Below, one piece after another: positions 15,458 to 23,424 of a DNA stretch of 64,000 bases. Both the position numbers and the translations under genes were made by a program. The notes beneath the pieces are model-generated. The model was not told where the DNA came from. It searched no databases and saw nothing but the letters and a program-made list of their open reading frames with translations. Source of the stretch: Streptomyces sp. A0958 (lineage in GTDB: Bacteria; Actinomycetota; Actinomycetes; Streptomycetales; Streptomycetaceae); the NCBI RefSeq assembly GCF_004795035.1, contig NZ_SSBK01000026.1:1-64000 (forward strand), in the 5' to 3' direction. Position 1 is the stretch's first letter. The number at the start of each line of letters is the position of its first letter.

Positions 15458-17149
15458 TCAACGTCGACGTGCCTGTGGCGGCTGTGGCTGGGAGGCCGGC
15501 GCGACCGCTGCCGGGCTGACCGATGTGCCTTGCCGCCGTGCCGCGCTCCGCATCCGTGCCACTCGTGCACGGTTGCTCGGAACTGGCCTGGTGCTGAGCC
15601 GCTCGACGCGCCAGGTCACTACCCGTGCGGGGCTTCGGGCGTCGTTGAGTGCCCGTTCGTCGGTGGCCTGCTGCAGCAGCTGCTTCGGATCATGCCCGGC
15701 CTTCTCGGCGGTCGCGAGGGCGGCGGTGAGGGCGTCGAAGGCCGGGTCCCTGATCACCTGCTCGGCGTGGACAGGCATGGCCTGTCGGATGAGGAGGATG
15801 TGCCGTTCCACCGTCTGCTGGGGTGGCCGGTGCTGGGCGAGGACGGTCAGTGGTGCGGTGGCTGTCTGCTCGTAAGCGGCCTGCAGGTGGATCAGGGTCT
15901 GTTGGGCTGCGGCCACCTGTTGGTCGTGGTGGCGGAGCTGGTGCCAGCGGGCGGCGGCGATGACGGCGAGGATTGCGGCGTCGAGGAGCATCGCCAGCAG
16001 CGCGCCGTCCTTGGGGGCGGGCTCGCGGACCATGGCTCGTACGGCGCTACGCAGGGCGCGGGCGTGCTGGTGCTCGGCCTGGACGCGGGAGCGGGTGGCG
16101 CGCTCGAACGCCTCGGCTGCCTGCCATAGCTGGGGACGAATTTCCTGGGGTGCGCGCATGGGCAGGGCGTCGAGGGCTTCGCCGAAGGCGGCCAGGTGGG
16201 CCTGAGCGGCTGCATCGTCATCGCCGTCGAGGTGGTGGGGGATGCGCTCCGCGGCGGCGGTTGCCTGGTGCCACGGGTTCACCCGATGGGGGCTGTGCTG
16301 GGGTTCGGTGGCTTCTAGACGCTTGCGGATCTTGGGGAGGGACAGGTCGGGGGAGAGTTCGGAGCCGGAGTACCAGATCAGCTCCTGCTGGGCGTTGACG
16401 TCGCCGTCGAGGGCGACGGTGTAGCCGCGTACATCACCGGACGGGAAGTGCTTGATGTCCACGAGGATGCCGTCGGTGTGCTCCAGCAGGTGGACGAACT
16501 CCTCGGTGCTGGTGGCGGCGGCCACGGCGGTGCGCACGATGGTGCGCAGGTGTTCGCGGGCGGTGCGGGCTTGGCCGGCGCGCTTGGCCTTCTCCTGCTC
16601 GGCACGGGTAGGCCGTTTCGCGGCTGTGCGATCCCCGCGTATGACCTGGAAGAGGCCGTACTCCTTTTCGACGGCTGCGAGTTCGCGGTCGGCGGTGAGG
16701 TAATCGTTCCAGTGCCGGGCGGTGCGCAGGTCGGCGCGGACTGTGGTGGCGGCGATGTGGATGTGGTCGGGGGCGTGGCGGACGGCGACCCAGCGGCAGC
16801 CGTCCGGATCGCCGTCGGGTGCGATGCCGGTGGCGGCGACGATGCGGTGGGCGATGTCAGCCCAGTCGTCGTCGCTGAGGTGGCGGTCGGCCTTGGTGGC
16901 ACGGATCGAGCAGTGCCACACGTGCTTCTCGGGTGCGCGGCCGAGCCGCTCGGCCTGCTTGACGTGCAGGTCGAGGTCGGCGACGAGAGCCCGCTTCGTG
17001 GCATCGACATCAGTGGTGCGGCCGGGGTCGGGGGCGAAGCCGTCCCAGGAGGCGACCAGGTGCGGGTCGGTGTGGCCCTTCTTCTTCGTGTCGTAGAGGT
17101 AGCGGATCAGGTTGGCGGTGTCCTTGCCTCCGGTGATCTTCGCGATCAT
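15458..17149 (-). CDS. Relaxase/mobilization nuclease (MobA/VirD2-like)
   Basis: This 563-residue protein begins MIAKITGGKDTANLIRYLYD, with Tyr17 or Tyr19 as candidate nicking tyrosines. The metal-binding HxH is in APDHIHIAATT (His129, His131). The helical, low-complexity C-terminal half (from about 330) carries hydrophobic segments such as LLAMLLDAAILAVIAAA. Relaxases nick the origin of transfer and lead the strand into a recipient. The start ATG at 17149 overlaps the MobC-like stop by four bases. The pair shows the island is at least mobilizable; no transfer ATPase is visible in the window. Confidence 0.88.
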   Translation of the reverse strand: MIAKITGGKDTANLIRYLYDTKKKGHTDPHLVASWDGFAPDPGRTTDVDATKRALVADLDLHVKQAERLGRAPEKHVWHCSIRATKADRHLSDDDWADIAHRIVAATGIAPDGDPDGCRWVAVRHAPDHIHIAATTVRADLRTARHWNDYLTADRELAAVEKEYGLFQVIRGDRTAAKRPTRAEQEKAKRAGQARTAREHLRTIVRTAVAAATSTEEFVHLLEHTDGILVDIKHFPSGDVRGYTVALDGDVNAQQELIWYSGSELSPDLSLPKIRKRLEATEPQHSPHRVNPWHQATAAAERIPHHLDGDDDAAAQAHLAAFGEALDALPMRAPQEIRPQLWQAAEAFERATRSRVQAEHQHARALRSAVRAMVREPAPKDGALLAMLLDAAILAVIAAARWHQLRHHDQQVAAAQQTLIHLQAAYEQTATAPLTVLAQHRPPQQTVERHILLIRQAMPVHAEQVIRDPAFDALTAALATAEKAGHDPKQLLQQATDERALNDARSPARVVTWRVERLSTRPVPSNRARVARMRSAARRQGTSVSPAAVAPASQPQPPQARRR

Positions 17150-17811
17150 CGCGGCGCCTTGTGGCTGACGGCCTGGTTCGCGGCGGCCGCGATGTGGCTC
17201 ACCGTCTCACCGACCGCGTCCAGGGTCCGGTCGGTCTGGGCGAGGAGAGCGCTGTCCCCAGGGTGTGGATGGCCGCCGGAGTTGAGCTTCTTGGCGATCT
17301 GGTTGACGTTGCGGCCGATGGCGGTGACCTGCTCGCGCAGGGCGTTGATCTCGTCGATGTAGTCGTCGAGCTGGGTGCGCTGGCCGGCCAGGGTGAGGTC
17401 GCCGTGGACGTGGGCCAGAGTGGCTGCGGCAACGTAGTGGGCGCCGCTGAGGTTCAGCGACGTTGCCTTGGCGCGTATGACGGCCTCTTCCTCTTCGCTG
17501 TAGCGGACGTCGACTCGTCCCTCGCGACGGCCGTTGGGGTCGGGCTTGCGACGTTGAGCGACGCGGTGCAAGGCGGCTTCTTCTGCTGCACGCGGCAACG
17601 GCATCTCGACGGCAGCAGTGCTGTCGGCGATGGCGGTGGGCTGTTCCTGCTCGGGCACCCCCTGGTGCCCGCGTGCCTCCGCCACCCCCGTGGCGGAGGC
17701 TTCCCCGTGAGACCGGCCCTTGGACGGTCCAGCGGGATACCTTGCTGTGCTGTTCAGGCCGGTGGTCATCTCCTGCTGCGGGATGGCGAGTTCGTGGTGC
17801 GGGTCGTACAT
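17146..17811 (-). CDS. MobC-like relaxosome accessory protein
   Basis: This 221-residue protein has a Pro/Ala-rich N-terminal third. A ribbon-helix-helix/MobC region follows: GRVDVRYSEEEEAVIRAKATSLNLS (residues about 107-120), then AALREQ-type helix ALREQVTAIGRNVNQIAKKLN. MobC proteins help the relaxase recognise and open the origin of transfer. It is immediately upstream of, and coupled to, the relaxase gene. The bases upstream (17812-17913) are a sensible place to look for oriT, since oriT usually lies next to mobC, but I could not identify a nick site. Confidence 0.82.
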   Translation of the reverse strand: MYDPHHELAIPQQEMTTGLNSTARYPAGPSKGRSHGEASATGVAEARGHQGVPEQEQPTAIADSTAAVEMPLPRAAEEAALHRVAQRRKPDPNGRREGRVDVRYSEEEEAVIRAKATSLNLSGAHYVAAATLAHVHGDLTLAGQRTQLDDYIDEINALREQVTAIGRNVNQIAKKLNSGGHPHPGDSALLAQTDRTLDAVGETVSHIAAAANQAVSHKAPR

Positions 17812-17913
17812 GGGCTGGTTCTCCGTGGAGTGCTGGGGGCGAGTGTTTGCTGTATGTGGGTGCCCCCCTCGTGCTTGTCGGCATGGAGGGGGGCGGCCAG
17901 GGCGTGCGCTGGA

Positions 17914-19071
17914 TCAGGCGGTGGCGGAGGGGGCTGCGGCGGCTTCCCTCTGCTGGAACTTGGCGTCGTCGTACGTGCCGAGACGCTGGCCCCCGAAGCC
18001 ATCGTCCGCGACAGGCTCGGGCCGACTGGCGCGCTCGGCCCGCAGCCGGTCGCGCACGGCGCCGGCGCGCGTCTGGGCGATCCGCAGTTCGCTGCGCAGG
18101 CGCTTGGCGGTCAACTGGTCGTCGCTCCAGTCGGCGGTCAGGCGGCGGCCTTCAGCGAGCACTTCGGCGTCGGTGCGATGGCGATTGGTGGTCGACTCAG
18201 CGTTGGTGAGACGCCTACCGGCCTTCTCCGGCGGGGCGGCTTCGGTCGACTTCGCCATGGTGGTCGACCGGGGCGGTCGGGCAGTGAGGGCCGACTCTTC
18301 GGCTCCGGTGGATCCGGTCATGTGTGCCTCGTCGACCTTCACGGAGGTCGACTCGGGCGGCTCCTCGGGGACCGGTTCGGCTCGGTCGGCCACCGACGGT
18401 GCGGCCTGCTCACTGGCGCGCTGGCCAGCGGATTCCTCTCGTTGCCGGGTGACCGACTGGGCCGAGTCGGCCGACTCGTGCTTGTGGTGCAGCACCTTTG
18501 CCACGAGGTCCGAGCCGAAGTAGATCGACCCGACTGGGAGTGACGTGGCCAGCAGTACGAGGGCCCAGTTCGCAGGGTCCCAGCTGGTAAGTCGACCCAG
18601 CCGGGTCGACTCGGTGTGCAGGGTCGGTATGAGGCCGTGGACGTAGTTCAGCAGGAGGCTGGCGATGGTGTAGGTCGCCAGTACTCGTAGCGCGAATGTC
18701 CGATCGGGGCCGGTCAGCACGAGTGTGGCGATGAGCGCGAGGGCCATGAGCCCGTCGACCACGATCGGGTAGAGCAGGGCGGCGATGGGATCGGCGCCGA
18801 TGGCGCGGGCCACGTCGGACAGCGCGTTCCACGAGACTCGGAAGGCCATGAGGACGACGGCAATCAGGCCGAGGACGAGGGTGGCGCGTGCGCCCGCCCG
18901 GCGTCCACTTCCAGGATCGGCAGCGGGGCGACGCTGATGCGAATCAGTTCGGCTGAGCAGGGCGGTGATGCGTGCAAGCAAGCGGGGGTGCTCCAGGTGG
19001 GCTTGAGACGGCGGCCTTGGTGCGGGGGAGGGCAGGGCGTGGCCGCCGTGAGGTGCGGGGACTCGTACCAC
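17914..19071 (-). CDS. DUF2637 membrane protein (Spd-like)
   Basis: This 385-residue protein has four transmembrane segments between about residues 62 and 185 (LVLGLIAVVLMAFRV; ALLYPIVVDGLMALALIATLVL; VLATYTIASLLLNYVHGLIP; WALVLLATSLPVGSIYFG). A long, charged, Glu/Ser/Thr-rich cytoplasmic tail with an Arg-rich helix around 310-355 follows. DUF2637 proteins are frequent in actinomycete integrative elements and plasmids, where they are thought to help plasmid spread along the mycelium. The GTG start at 19071 lies within a cluster of CACTCGT repeats and lacks a clear ribosome site, so the true start may be downstream. Confidence 0.78.
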   Translation of the reverse strand: MVRVPAPHGGHALPSPAPRPPSQAHLEHPRLLARITALLSRTDSHQRRPAADPGSGRRAGARATLVLGLIAVVLMAFRVSWNALSDVARAIGADPIAALLYPIVVDGLMALALIATLVLTGPDRTFALRVLATYTIASLLLNYVHGLIPTLHTESTRLGRLTSWDPANWALVLLATSLPVGSIYFGSDLVAKVLHHKHESADSAQSVTRQREESAGQRASEQAAPSVADRAEPVPEEPPESTSVKVDEAHMTGSTGAEESALTARPPRSTTMAKSTEAAPPEKAGRRLTNAESTTNRHRTDAEVLAEGRRLTADWSDDQLTAKRLRSELRIAQTRAGAVRDRLRAERASRPEPVADDGFGGQRLGTYDDAKFQQREAAAAPSATA

Positions 19072-19176
19072 TCGTCGCGTGCCTGGTCAGCACAGGTACG
19101 AGTGGCGTGGCGATGTCGAGACGACTCGTTGCGAGGCGTTCACTCGTCCCCGTGCTGACCTGCGCGGGGACGAGTG
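19061..19176. repeat. ACTCGT/ACGAGT repeat cluster with 12-bp hairpin
   Basis: Six ACTCGT or ACGAGT hexamers lie within 116 bases (19061, 19070, 19098, 19124, 19142, 19170). CACTCGTCCCCG (19141-19152) pairs perfectly with CGGGGACGAGTG (19165-19176). CCACTCGT (19068-19075) pairs with ACGAGTGG (19098-19105). A further pair is GGTCAGCAC (19085-19093) and GTGCTGACC (19152-19160). The dyads suggest binding sites for a dimeric regulator, or a replication or transfer site, between the DUF3631 and DUF2637 genes. Confidence 0.65.
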
Positions 19177-19192
19177 GTGCGAGTGAAGCCGG

Positions 19193-20479
19193 TCAGGCTG
19201 GGGTGCCGGGAAGGGGACCGTCGGCTGACGAGACGGACGCGTCTGCCGCCTTCGGCTCAGGGCAGTAGCGCGCCCAGGTGTCGAGGAATTGGTTGCGCGC
19301 GAAGCCCTTGGCCTGGGTGCCCTCCGGGAAGCGGCGGTTGGCCGAGCCGATGCCGTACGGCTTGAGCAGCAGTTGCAGGCCGCGCGGGGTCAGGCCGTTT
19401 GCGCCGTACTCCGCCCACGGTGCTTCCCTGTCTGCGTTCAGGGATTCCAACAGGTGTTTCGTGCTGAGCACGGCAGGGTCGCCGACGGCGGCGAAGGCGC
19501 GGCGGATGCCGACCAGGAGGCGGGTGCGAAGACCGCCTTCCTCGTCCTGGCCGGCCTCGTAGTCGGTCATGGTGCGGCAGGCGGTGCGGGCCAGCGCGGG
19601 CCAGTCACCTCCGGCGAGATCGGCGACGATGACCAGCGGTTCCCAGGTGTCCGCCGCGCGGTCCTCGACCGGCATCGGTGGCTCCATCTCCATGGCCAGT
19701 TCATAGAGCGGCTGGAGCCAGGCGCGGAGGCGATCGCGGATCGCGTTCAGGGCGGGTGTGTCCCGGCCAGTGCGGAAGGACGCCACCTTCTCGCCCGCTG
19801 CTCGGCGGCGCATTCGGATGACCACCGCACGGTCCATGATCGTGTCCGGCAGGTCGCCGATCCCAGCCAGGGCCGCCATGGCGAAGGTGGGGAACTCCTG
19901 CACCTGGTGCTCGGGGCCGGACACTCGCAGTGTCGGCCGGCCGCGCTGGTGTCCGGCGTTGATGAGACCGCGGACCTCCTCGTTCTTCTCCGCGGCCTTG
20001 GTGGTGCTGAACATGGTGTCGGCCTCGTCGACCAGGAGAGTCGGCGGGTCGTTCCCGTCGATCGACCGGAAGATCGCCGCCGCGCTGGCGTTGACCGTGA
20101 TCAGCCGGTTGTGCACGGTCTCGGTGACCACGTCCAGCAGGCGGGACTTGCCGCACCGCTTCTCCGGCGCGACGATCGCCAGGCGCGGCGCGTGCTGCCA
20201 CGCACGCTGAAGATGCGTTGCCGCGACCCACAAGGCCACCGCCGTGACGGCCTCCTCGCTCGGCATCGCCACGTACCGCTTCAGCTGCGCCCGCAGGTCG
20301 TCCAGGATCTGCACCCCCTCGGATAGCGGCGTAGGCGAGGCGGTGTCGTCGGGGTCCTCTTCTGTTGGAGGCGCAGCAGCGCCGGACGGTTGGCCGGGGA
20401 CGGCGACTGGGGGCCACGACGTGCCGGAGTTGTCCTGGAGGGATGGCGTATTCGGCTGGGCATCGGTCATACTGGGCAT
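19193..20479 (-). CDS. DUF3631-domain ATPase (helicase/primase-like)
   Basis: This 428-residue protein is read from ATG 20479, with AGAGGAG just upstream. Longer starts at 20599 have no ribosome site and run through a hairpin. The Walker A region is IVAPEKRCGKSRLLDVV and the Walker B is PPTLLVDEADTMF, followed by sensor-like stretches (FAMAALAGIGDLPDTIMDRAVVIRM). DUF3631 then spans roughly residues 210-390. These proteins occur in actinobacterial mobile elements and plasmids, where they probably act in element replication. The extended N-terminus is Pro/Ser-rich. Its precise role is not established. Confidence 0.82.
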   Translation of the reverse strand: MPSMTDAQPNTPSLQDNSGTSWPPVAVPGQPSGAAAPPTEEDPDDTASPTPLSEGVQILDDLRAQLKRYVAMPSEEAVTAVALWVAATHLQRAWQHAPRLAIVAPEKRCGKSRLLDVVTETVHNRLITVNASAAAIFRSIDGNDPPTLLVDEADTMFSTTKAAEKNEEVRGLINAGHQRGRPTLRVSGPEHQVQEFPTFAMAALAGIGDLPDTIMDRAVVIRMRRRAAGEKVASFRTGRDTPALNAIRDRLRAWLQPLYELAMEMEPPMPVEDRAADTWEPLVIVADLAGGDWPALARTACRTMTDYEAGQDEEGGLRTRLLVGIRRAFAAVGDPAVLSTKHLLESLNADREAPWAEYGANGLTPRGLQLLLKPYGIGSANRRFPEGTQAKGFARNQFLDTWARYCPEPKAADASVSSADGPLPGTPA

Positions 20480-20569
20480 CAGCTCCTCTGCTTGCGGGCC
20501 ATATGGGACGGCAATCCCGGACTCCGCGGGTTGATCGCTAGGGATGGCGGTTGAGAGGTTTGCGCTTGA

Positions 20570-20590
20570 GCCCCCGGCATCGCCGGGGGC
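20570..20590 (+). terminator. Hairpin between DUF3631 gene and regulatory region
   Basis: A perfect 9-bp stem (20570-20578 with 20582-20590) has a 3-base loop and is followed on the plus strand by TTCTTT. It could terminate plus-strand transcription, or attenuate transcripts of the DUF3631 gene if they start upstream. Confidence 0.5.
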
Positions 20591-20665
20591 TTCTTTCATG
20601 TGACGTGTGGGCGTGCGGACTCCTGAGGTCAGTGGGGTGGGGGGCCACCACTATGCCACACGAAT

Positions 20666-20735
20666 TGCGGATCGCAGAAGTGTTTTGCATCTCGCAGTAA
20701 CGATGCTACTGTTTAGGCTGTGCTGCAAACCGCAG
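20666..20735 (+). promoter_or_regulatory. Promoter with three TGC-N5-GCAG operators
   Basis: Three copies of TGCNNNNCGCAG occur at 20666-20677, 20686-20697 and 20724-20735, upstream of the XRE gene. A possible -35 TTGCAT (20685-20690) and -10 TACTGT (20707-20712) with a 16-base spacer overlap the second copy and lie just before the third. This fits autoregulation by the XRE protein and possible control of the divergent DUF3631 gene. Confidence 0.55.
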
Positions 20736-20764
20736 TGCATTGCTACGAACGGAAGGGCGTGTCA

Positions 20765-21277
20765 GTGGCGGAGGAGGAGTCGTCCGAGGGCGTTCTGCTC
20801 AGCGGTGAGGCGAACGTCGCGACCCGCATCAGGGTGGAGCGCGAGGCGCGTGGCTGGAGTACCAATGCCCTGTCCGACCGGCTCAACGAGGCCGGCTTCG
20901 ACATGAACCCATCCGCGGTCTGGCGGATCGAAAATGGCAAGCGCCGCATCAACCTCGATGACGCCATCGGCTTCGCCGAGGTCTTCGGCATTGACCTGCG
21001 CAACCTCGTCGGGCCACCTCAGCTGGCGGCCAAGGCCCGAGCTATGGAGCTCATCGACGAGGTCTTGGACGCTTTCCGCGCGACGCAGAGAGCCAACATG
21101 GCCTTCACCGAGGCGCGCGACGCTCTCGACGCCTACCTGACCGGGCACCCTGACATCCGCGAGGAGGCCGACCTCATGGTCCAGTCCGCCATCGCAGAAG
21201 AGGCCAACAAGACCATGCTGAAGATGCACGGCCCTCCGCCCGGTGGCCGTGACGGTCACTCCACCGACGGGGTATAG
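20765..21277 (+). CDS. XRE-family repressor of the element
   Basis: This 170-residue protein is read from GTG 20765, which is seven bases after GGAAGGG; an earlier GTG at 20759 sits too close to that site. A helix-turn-helix spans about residues 20-80 (ATRIRVEREARGWSTNALSDRL, then NPSAVWRIENGKRRINLDDA). An acidic helical C-terminal part follows. Its place next to the excisionase and integrase, and the three repeats in its promoter, suggest it controls excision and replication genes of the island. Confidence 0.82.
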   Translation: MAEEESSEGVLLSGEANVATRIRVEREARGWSTNALSDRLNEAGFDMNPSAVWRIENGKRRINLDDAIGFAEVFGIDLRNLVGPPQLAAKARAMELIDEVLDAFRATQRANMAFTEARDALDAYLTGHPDIREEADLMVQSAIAEEANKTMLKMHGPPPGGRDGHSTDGV

Positions 21278-21403
21278 CCTCCGGCACCCCCTCCCGGCCT
21301 GGAGCCGCAAACACCCAGGCCGGGCAGCTCACCCACATCCCTAGTGATCAACCGGCGGGTAGGCGTTGCCGCGCCCCATGCCCGCCAGAAGAGGACCCAC
21401 CCC

Positions 21404-21781
21404 TTGCGTCAACCCGCGATAACCCCTGCCTCCGAACCGACTTTGCCCGCCGAGGTCGGCCTGCCGCGCCTCTACGTCCCCGAGGAAGTCGCCGCCGTAC
21501 TCGGCTGCTCCGTTTGGTGGGTCAAGGACCGCGCTCGCCGTCGGCTCATCCCGTTCACCCGCGTCGGCCGTGCTTACCGCTTCTCGGACGAGCACCTCGC
21601 GGAGATCATCCGCATGCACGAAGAGCGCCCCGCCGTGAATGCGCAGCGCACCGGCGGCGCTCCTGCGCCGACGCGCAAGCCTCCCGCTCGGCACCGGCCC
21701 GATGTGGCTGTACCCACCGTCCGGCTCCAGGCCCGGCCACCGCGCCGGATGGCCAAGTCCCAGTACGGAACTGCTGCTTAA
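21404..21781 (+). CDS. Excisionase-like helix-turn-helix protein
   Basis: This 125-residue protein is read from TTG 21404, which has AGAAGAGGA upstream; a GTG at 21344 is an in-frame alternative. A MerR/Xis-type winged helix (LYVPEEVAAVLGCSVWWVKDRARRRLIPFTRVGRAYRFSDEHLAEI) occupies the middle. The C-terminus is basic and Pro/Arg-rich. Position directly upstream of the integrase, in the same direction, is typical of xis. It probably directs excision at the tRNA attachment site. Confidence 0.78.
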   Translation: MRQPAITPASEPTLPAEVGLPRLYVPEEVAAVLGCSVWWVKDRARRRLIPFTRVGRAYRFSDEHLAEIIRMHEERPAVNAQRTGGAPAPTRKPPARHRPDVAVPTVRLQARPPRRMAKSQYGTAA

Positions 21782-21813
21782 CGCGCCCCACACGACGGAA
21801 GGGAGGGAAAACC

Positions 21814-23316
21814 GTGGGGTACGCAGAGAAGCGCAGTGGCTACTGGCGTGGCCGTTACAAGATCGAGGACGGCAAGTACGGCACCGTCGCCGATTCCACG
21901 GGCGCCGTGGTCAAGTTCGCCACCAAGCGCGAGGCCAAGCAGGCCGCAGACGCCGAAGAGGTGACCGTACGTCGTGGCCAGTGGCGTGACCCGGGTCTCG
22001 GCCAGGAGACCTTCGGCGAGTACGCGAGTCGCTGGTACGCCGCCCAGGACCTGGCCGCCTCGACCATGCAGAACTACAAGCGCCACATCGAGGAGCACCT
22101 GCTCCCCGACTTCGAGGACAAGGCGCTCGCCAGCATTCTGCGCACGGACGTCGAGCTGTGGGAGAAGAAGGAGCGGGCGGCGTACGCGGCCTCCAGCGTC
22201 AAGACGTGGCGCGCGACGCTCCACCTGATCTTCGAGGACGCGATCGACGAGGGCCTGATCACGTCGAACCCGGCGGCCAGGCGGCGCGGACGGGGCAAGC
22301 GCGCCGGCCGCTCTCGCGACCGCGGCCCGGAGAAGGTCGTCACCGACGCGCTCGGCATCCTGCTTACCGCTGAGCGGGCGGCCCTGCTCTCCGGCCGCGA
22401 CGACGAGTTCGTCGCCACTGTCCTCAAGGGCTACACCGGCAAGCGATGGGGCGAAATCGTCGGCCTGGAAACGGAGTTCGTCCGAACCGCCGCCTTTCGC
22501 GTCGAGTGGCAGCTGTACGAACTGGACACCGGAGAACTGGTCCGCTGCCCGCCCAAGGACGACAGCTACCGCGACATCGACTCGACGGACTGGCTGTCGG
22601 CCCTGGTCTTCAACCACATCGCCCGTACGAAGCCGACGCCCTGCCCCTGCCATGGCAGGACGTACGTCTTCCGAGGTCAAGGTAAGGCGCGCACAGGAGG
22701 CCACCAGGGCGCGAAGCTCGTCGACGTCGCCCGCCGTGCCGAAGTCTCCACAGGCACGGTCTCGAACGTCCTCAACCACCCCGACCGCGTACGCGAGGAC
22801 ACCCGCGTACGCGTCGAACTCGCCATCGCAGAGCTCGGGTTCGTACGCGGCAGCGCCATGTCGGAGCACGCAGCTCACTGGCGACGAAACGGCTTCGCCA
22901 CGTGGCTGTTCACCCCGGCGACCTCCGGCTGGTACCCCAAGAAGGCACCGCAGGAGGCCCGCCCGGTACCGATACTCGGCGAGCCGTGGCCCGGCATCCC
23001 GACCCGAGGTCGAGGGGCAGCCGCTCGGGCGGACGCCTGCTGGCTCCCGATCGCCAAGGGCCTCACGCCGCACGGCCTTCGCCATACTCATCGAACGATG
23101 ATGGAGGACCTCGGCACCGAGAAGGTCCTCATGGACGAACGCATGGGCCACATCGACAGCTCGGTCTCCGCGCGCTACGCCCACGTCACGCCCGGCATGC
23201 GTCGGCGCCTCATGTCTGGTCTGACCGAGCGATGGGAGGCGGCGCTCGACGTCCGACACACGATGCGTCCCTCATCCCCCGTGCGCGTGCTCAACGACCT
23301 CCTGTGCGTACGCTGA
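21814..23316 (+). CDS. Tyrosine integrase with inserted LacI-type HTH
   Basis: This 500-residue protein is read from GTG 21814 behind GGGAGGG. Residues 64-155 form the SAM-like core-binding domain. Catalytic residues are Arg211 (TGKRWGE), His420-x-x-Arg423 (PHGLRHTHRT), His446 (MGHIDSS) and the nucleophile Tyr455 (ARYAHVT). Residues 301-348 are an intact LacI-family DNA-binding domain (KLVDVARRAEVSTGTVSNVL, then NHPDRV) inserted between the Arg and His-Arg motifs. That insertion is rare for integrases. The enzyme should insert the island at the tRNA-Pro gene 2 kb downstream. A strong hairpin follows the gene. Confidence 0.92.
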   Translation: MGYAEKRSGYWRGRYKIEDGKYGTVADSTGAVVKFATKREAKQAADAEEVTVRRGQWRDPGLGQETFGEYASRWYAAQDLAASTMQNYKRHIEEHLLPDFEDKALASILRTDVELWEKKERAAYAASSVKTWRATLHLIFEDAIDEGLITSNPAARRRGRGKRAGRSRDRGPEKVVTDALGILLTAERAALLSGRDDEFVATVLKGYTGKRWGEIVGLETEFVRTAAFRVEWQLYELDTGELVRCPPKDDSYRDIDSTDWLSALVFNHIARTKPTPCPCHGRTYVFRGQGKARTGGHQGAKLVDVARRAEVSTGTVSNVLNHPDRVREDTRVRVELAIAELGFVRGSAMSEHAAHWRRNGFATWLFTPATSGWYPKKAPQEARPVPILGEPWPGIPTRGRGAAARADACWLPIAKGLTPHGLRHTHRTMMEDLGTEKVLMDERMGHIDSSVSARYAHVTPGMRRRLMSGLTERWEAALDVRHTMRPSSPVRVLNDLLCVR

Positions 23317-23323
23317 GCGACTC

Positions 23324-23358
23324 AGCAGTGCCCCGCAGCGCCGCTGCGGGGCACTGCT
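23324..23358 (+). terminator. Integrase terminator hairpin
   Basis: A perfect 16-bp stem (23324-23339 with 23343-23358) with a 3-base loop starts eight bases after the integrase stop codon. Confidence 0.8.
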
Positions 23359-23424
23359 GGGGCCCTGCGGGCGTTAAGTGGATTCTTCCCCATCGCGCGG
23401 CATATTGCTGCCAGGATCAGGGGC

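Noticed and set aside
21778..23259. 493-residue open frame on minus, antisense to the integrase
   Set aside because: No domain signal; the plus frame has all integrase residues.
21814..23316. LacI-family transcriptional repressor as the gene's main identity
   Set aside because: The LacI helix-turn-helix is internal and no sugar-binding domain exists; the catalytic integrase residues surround it.
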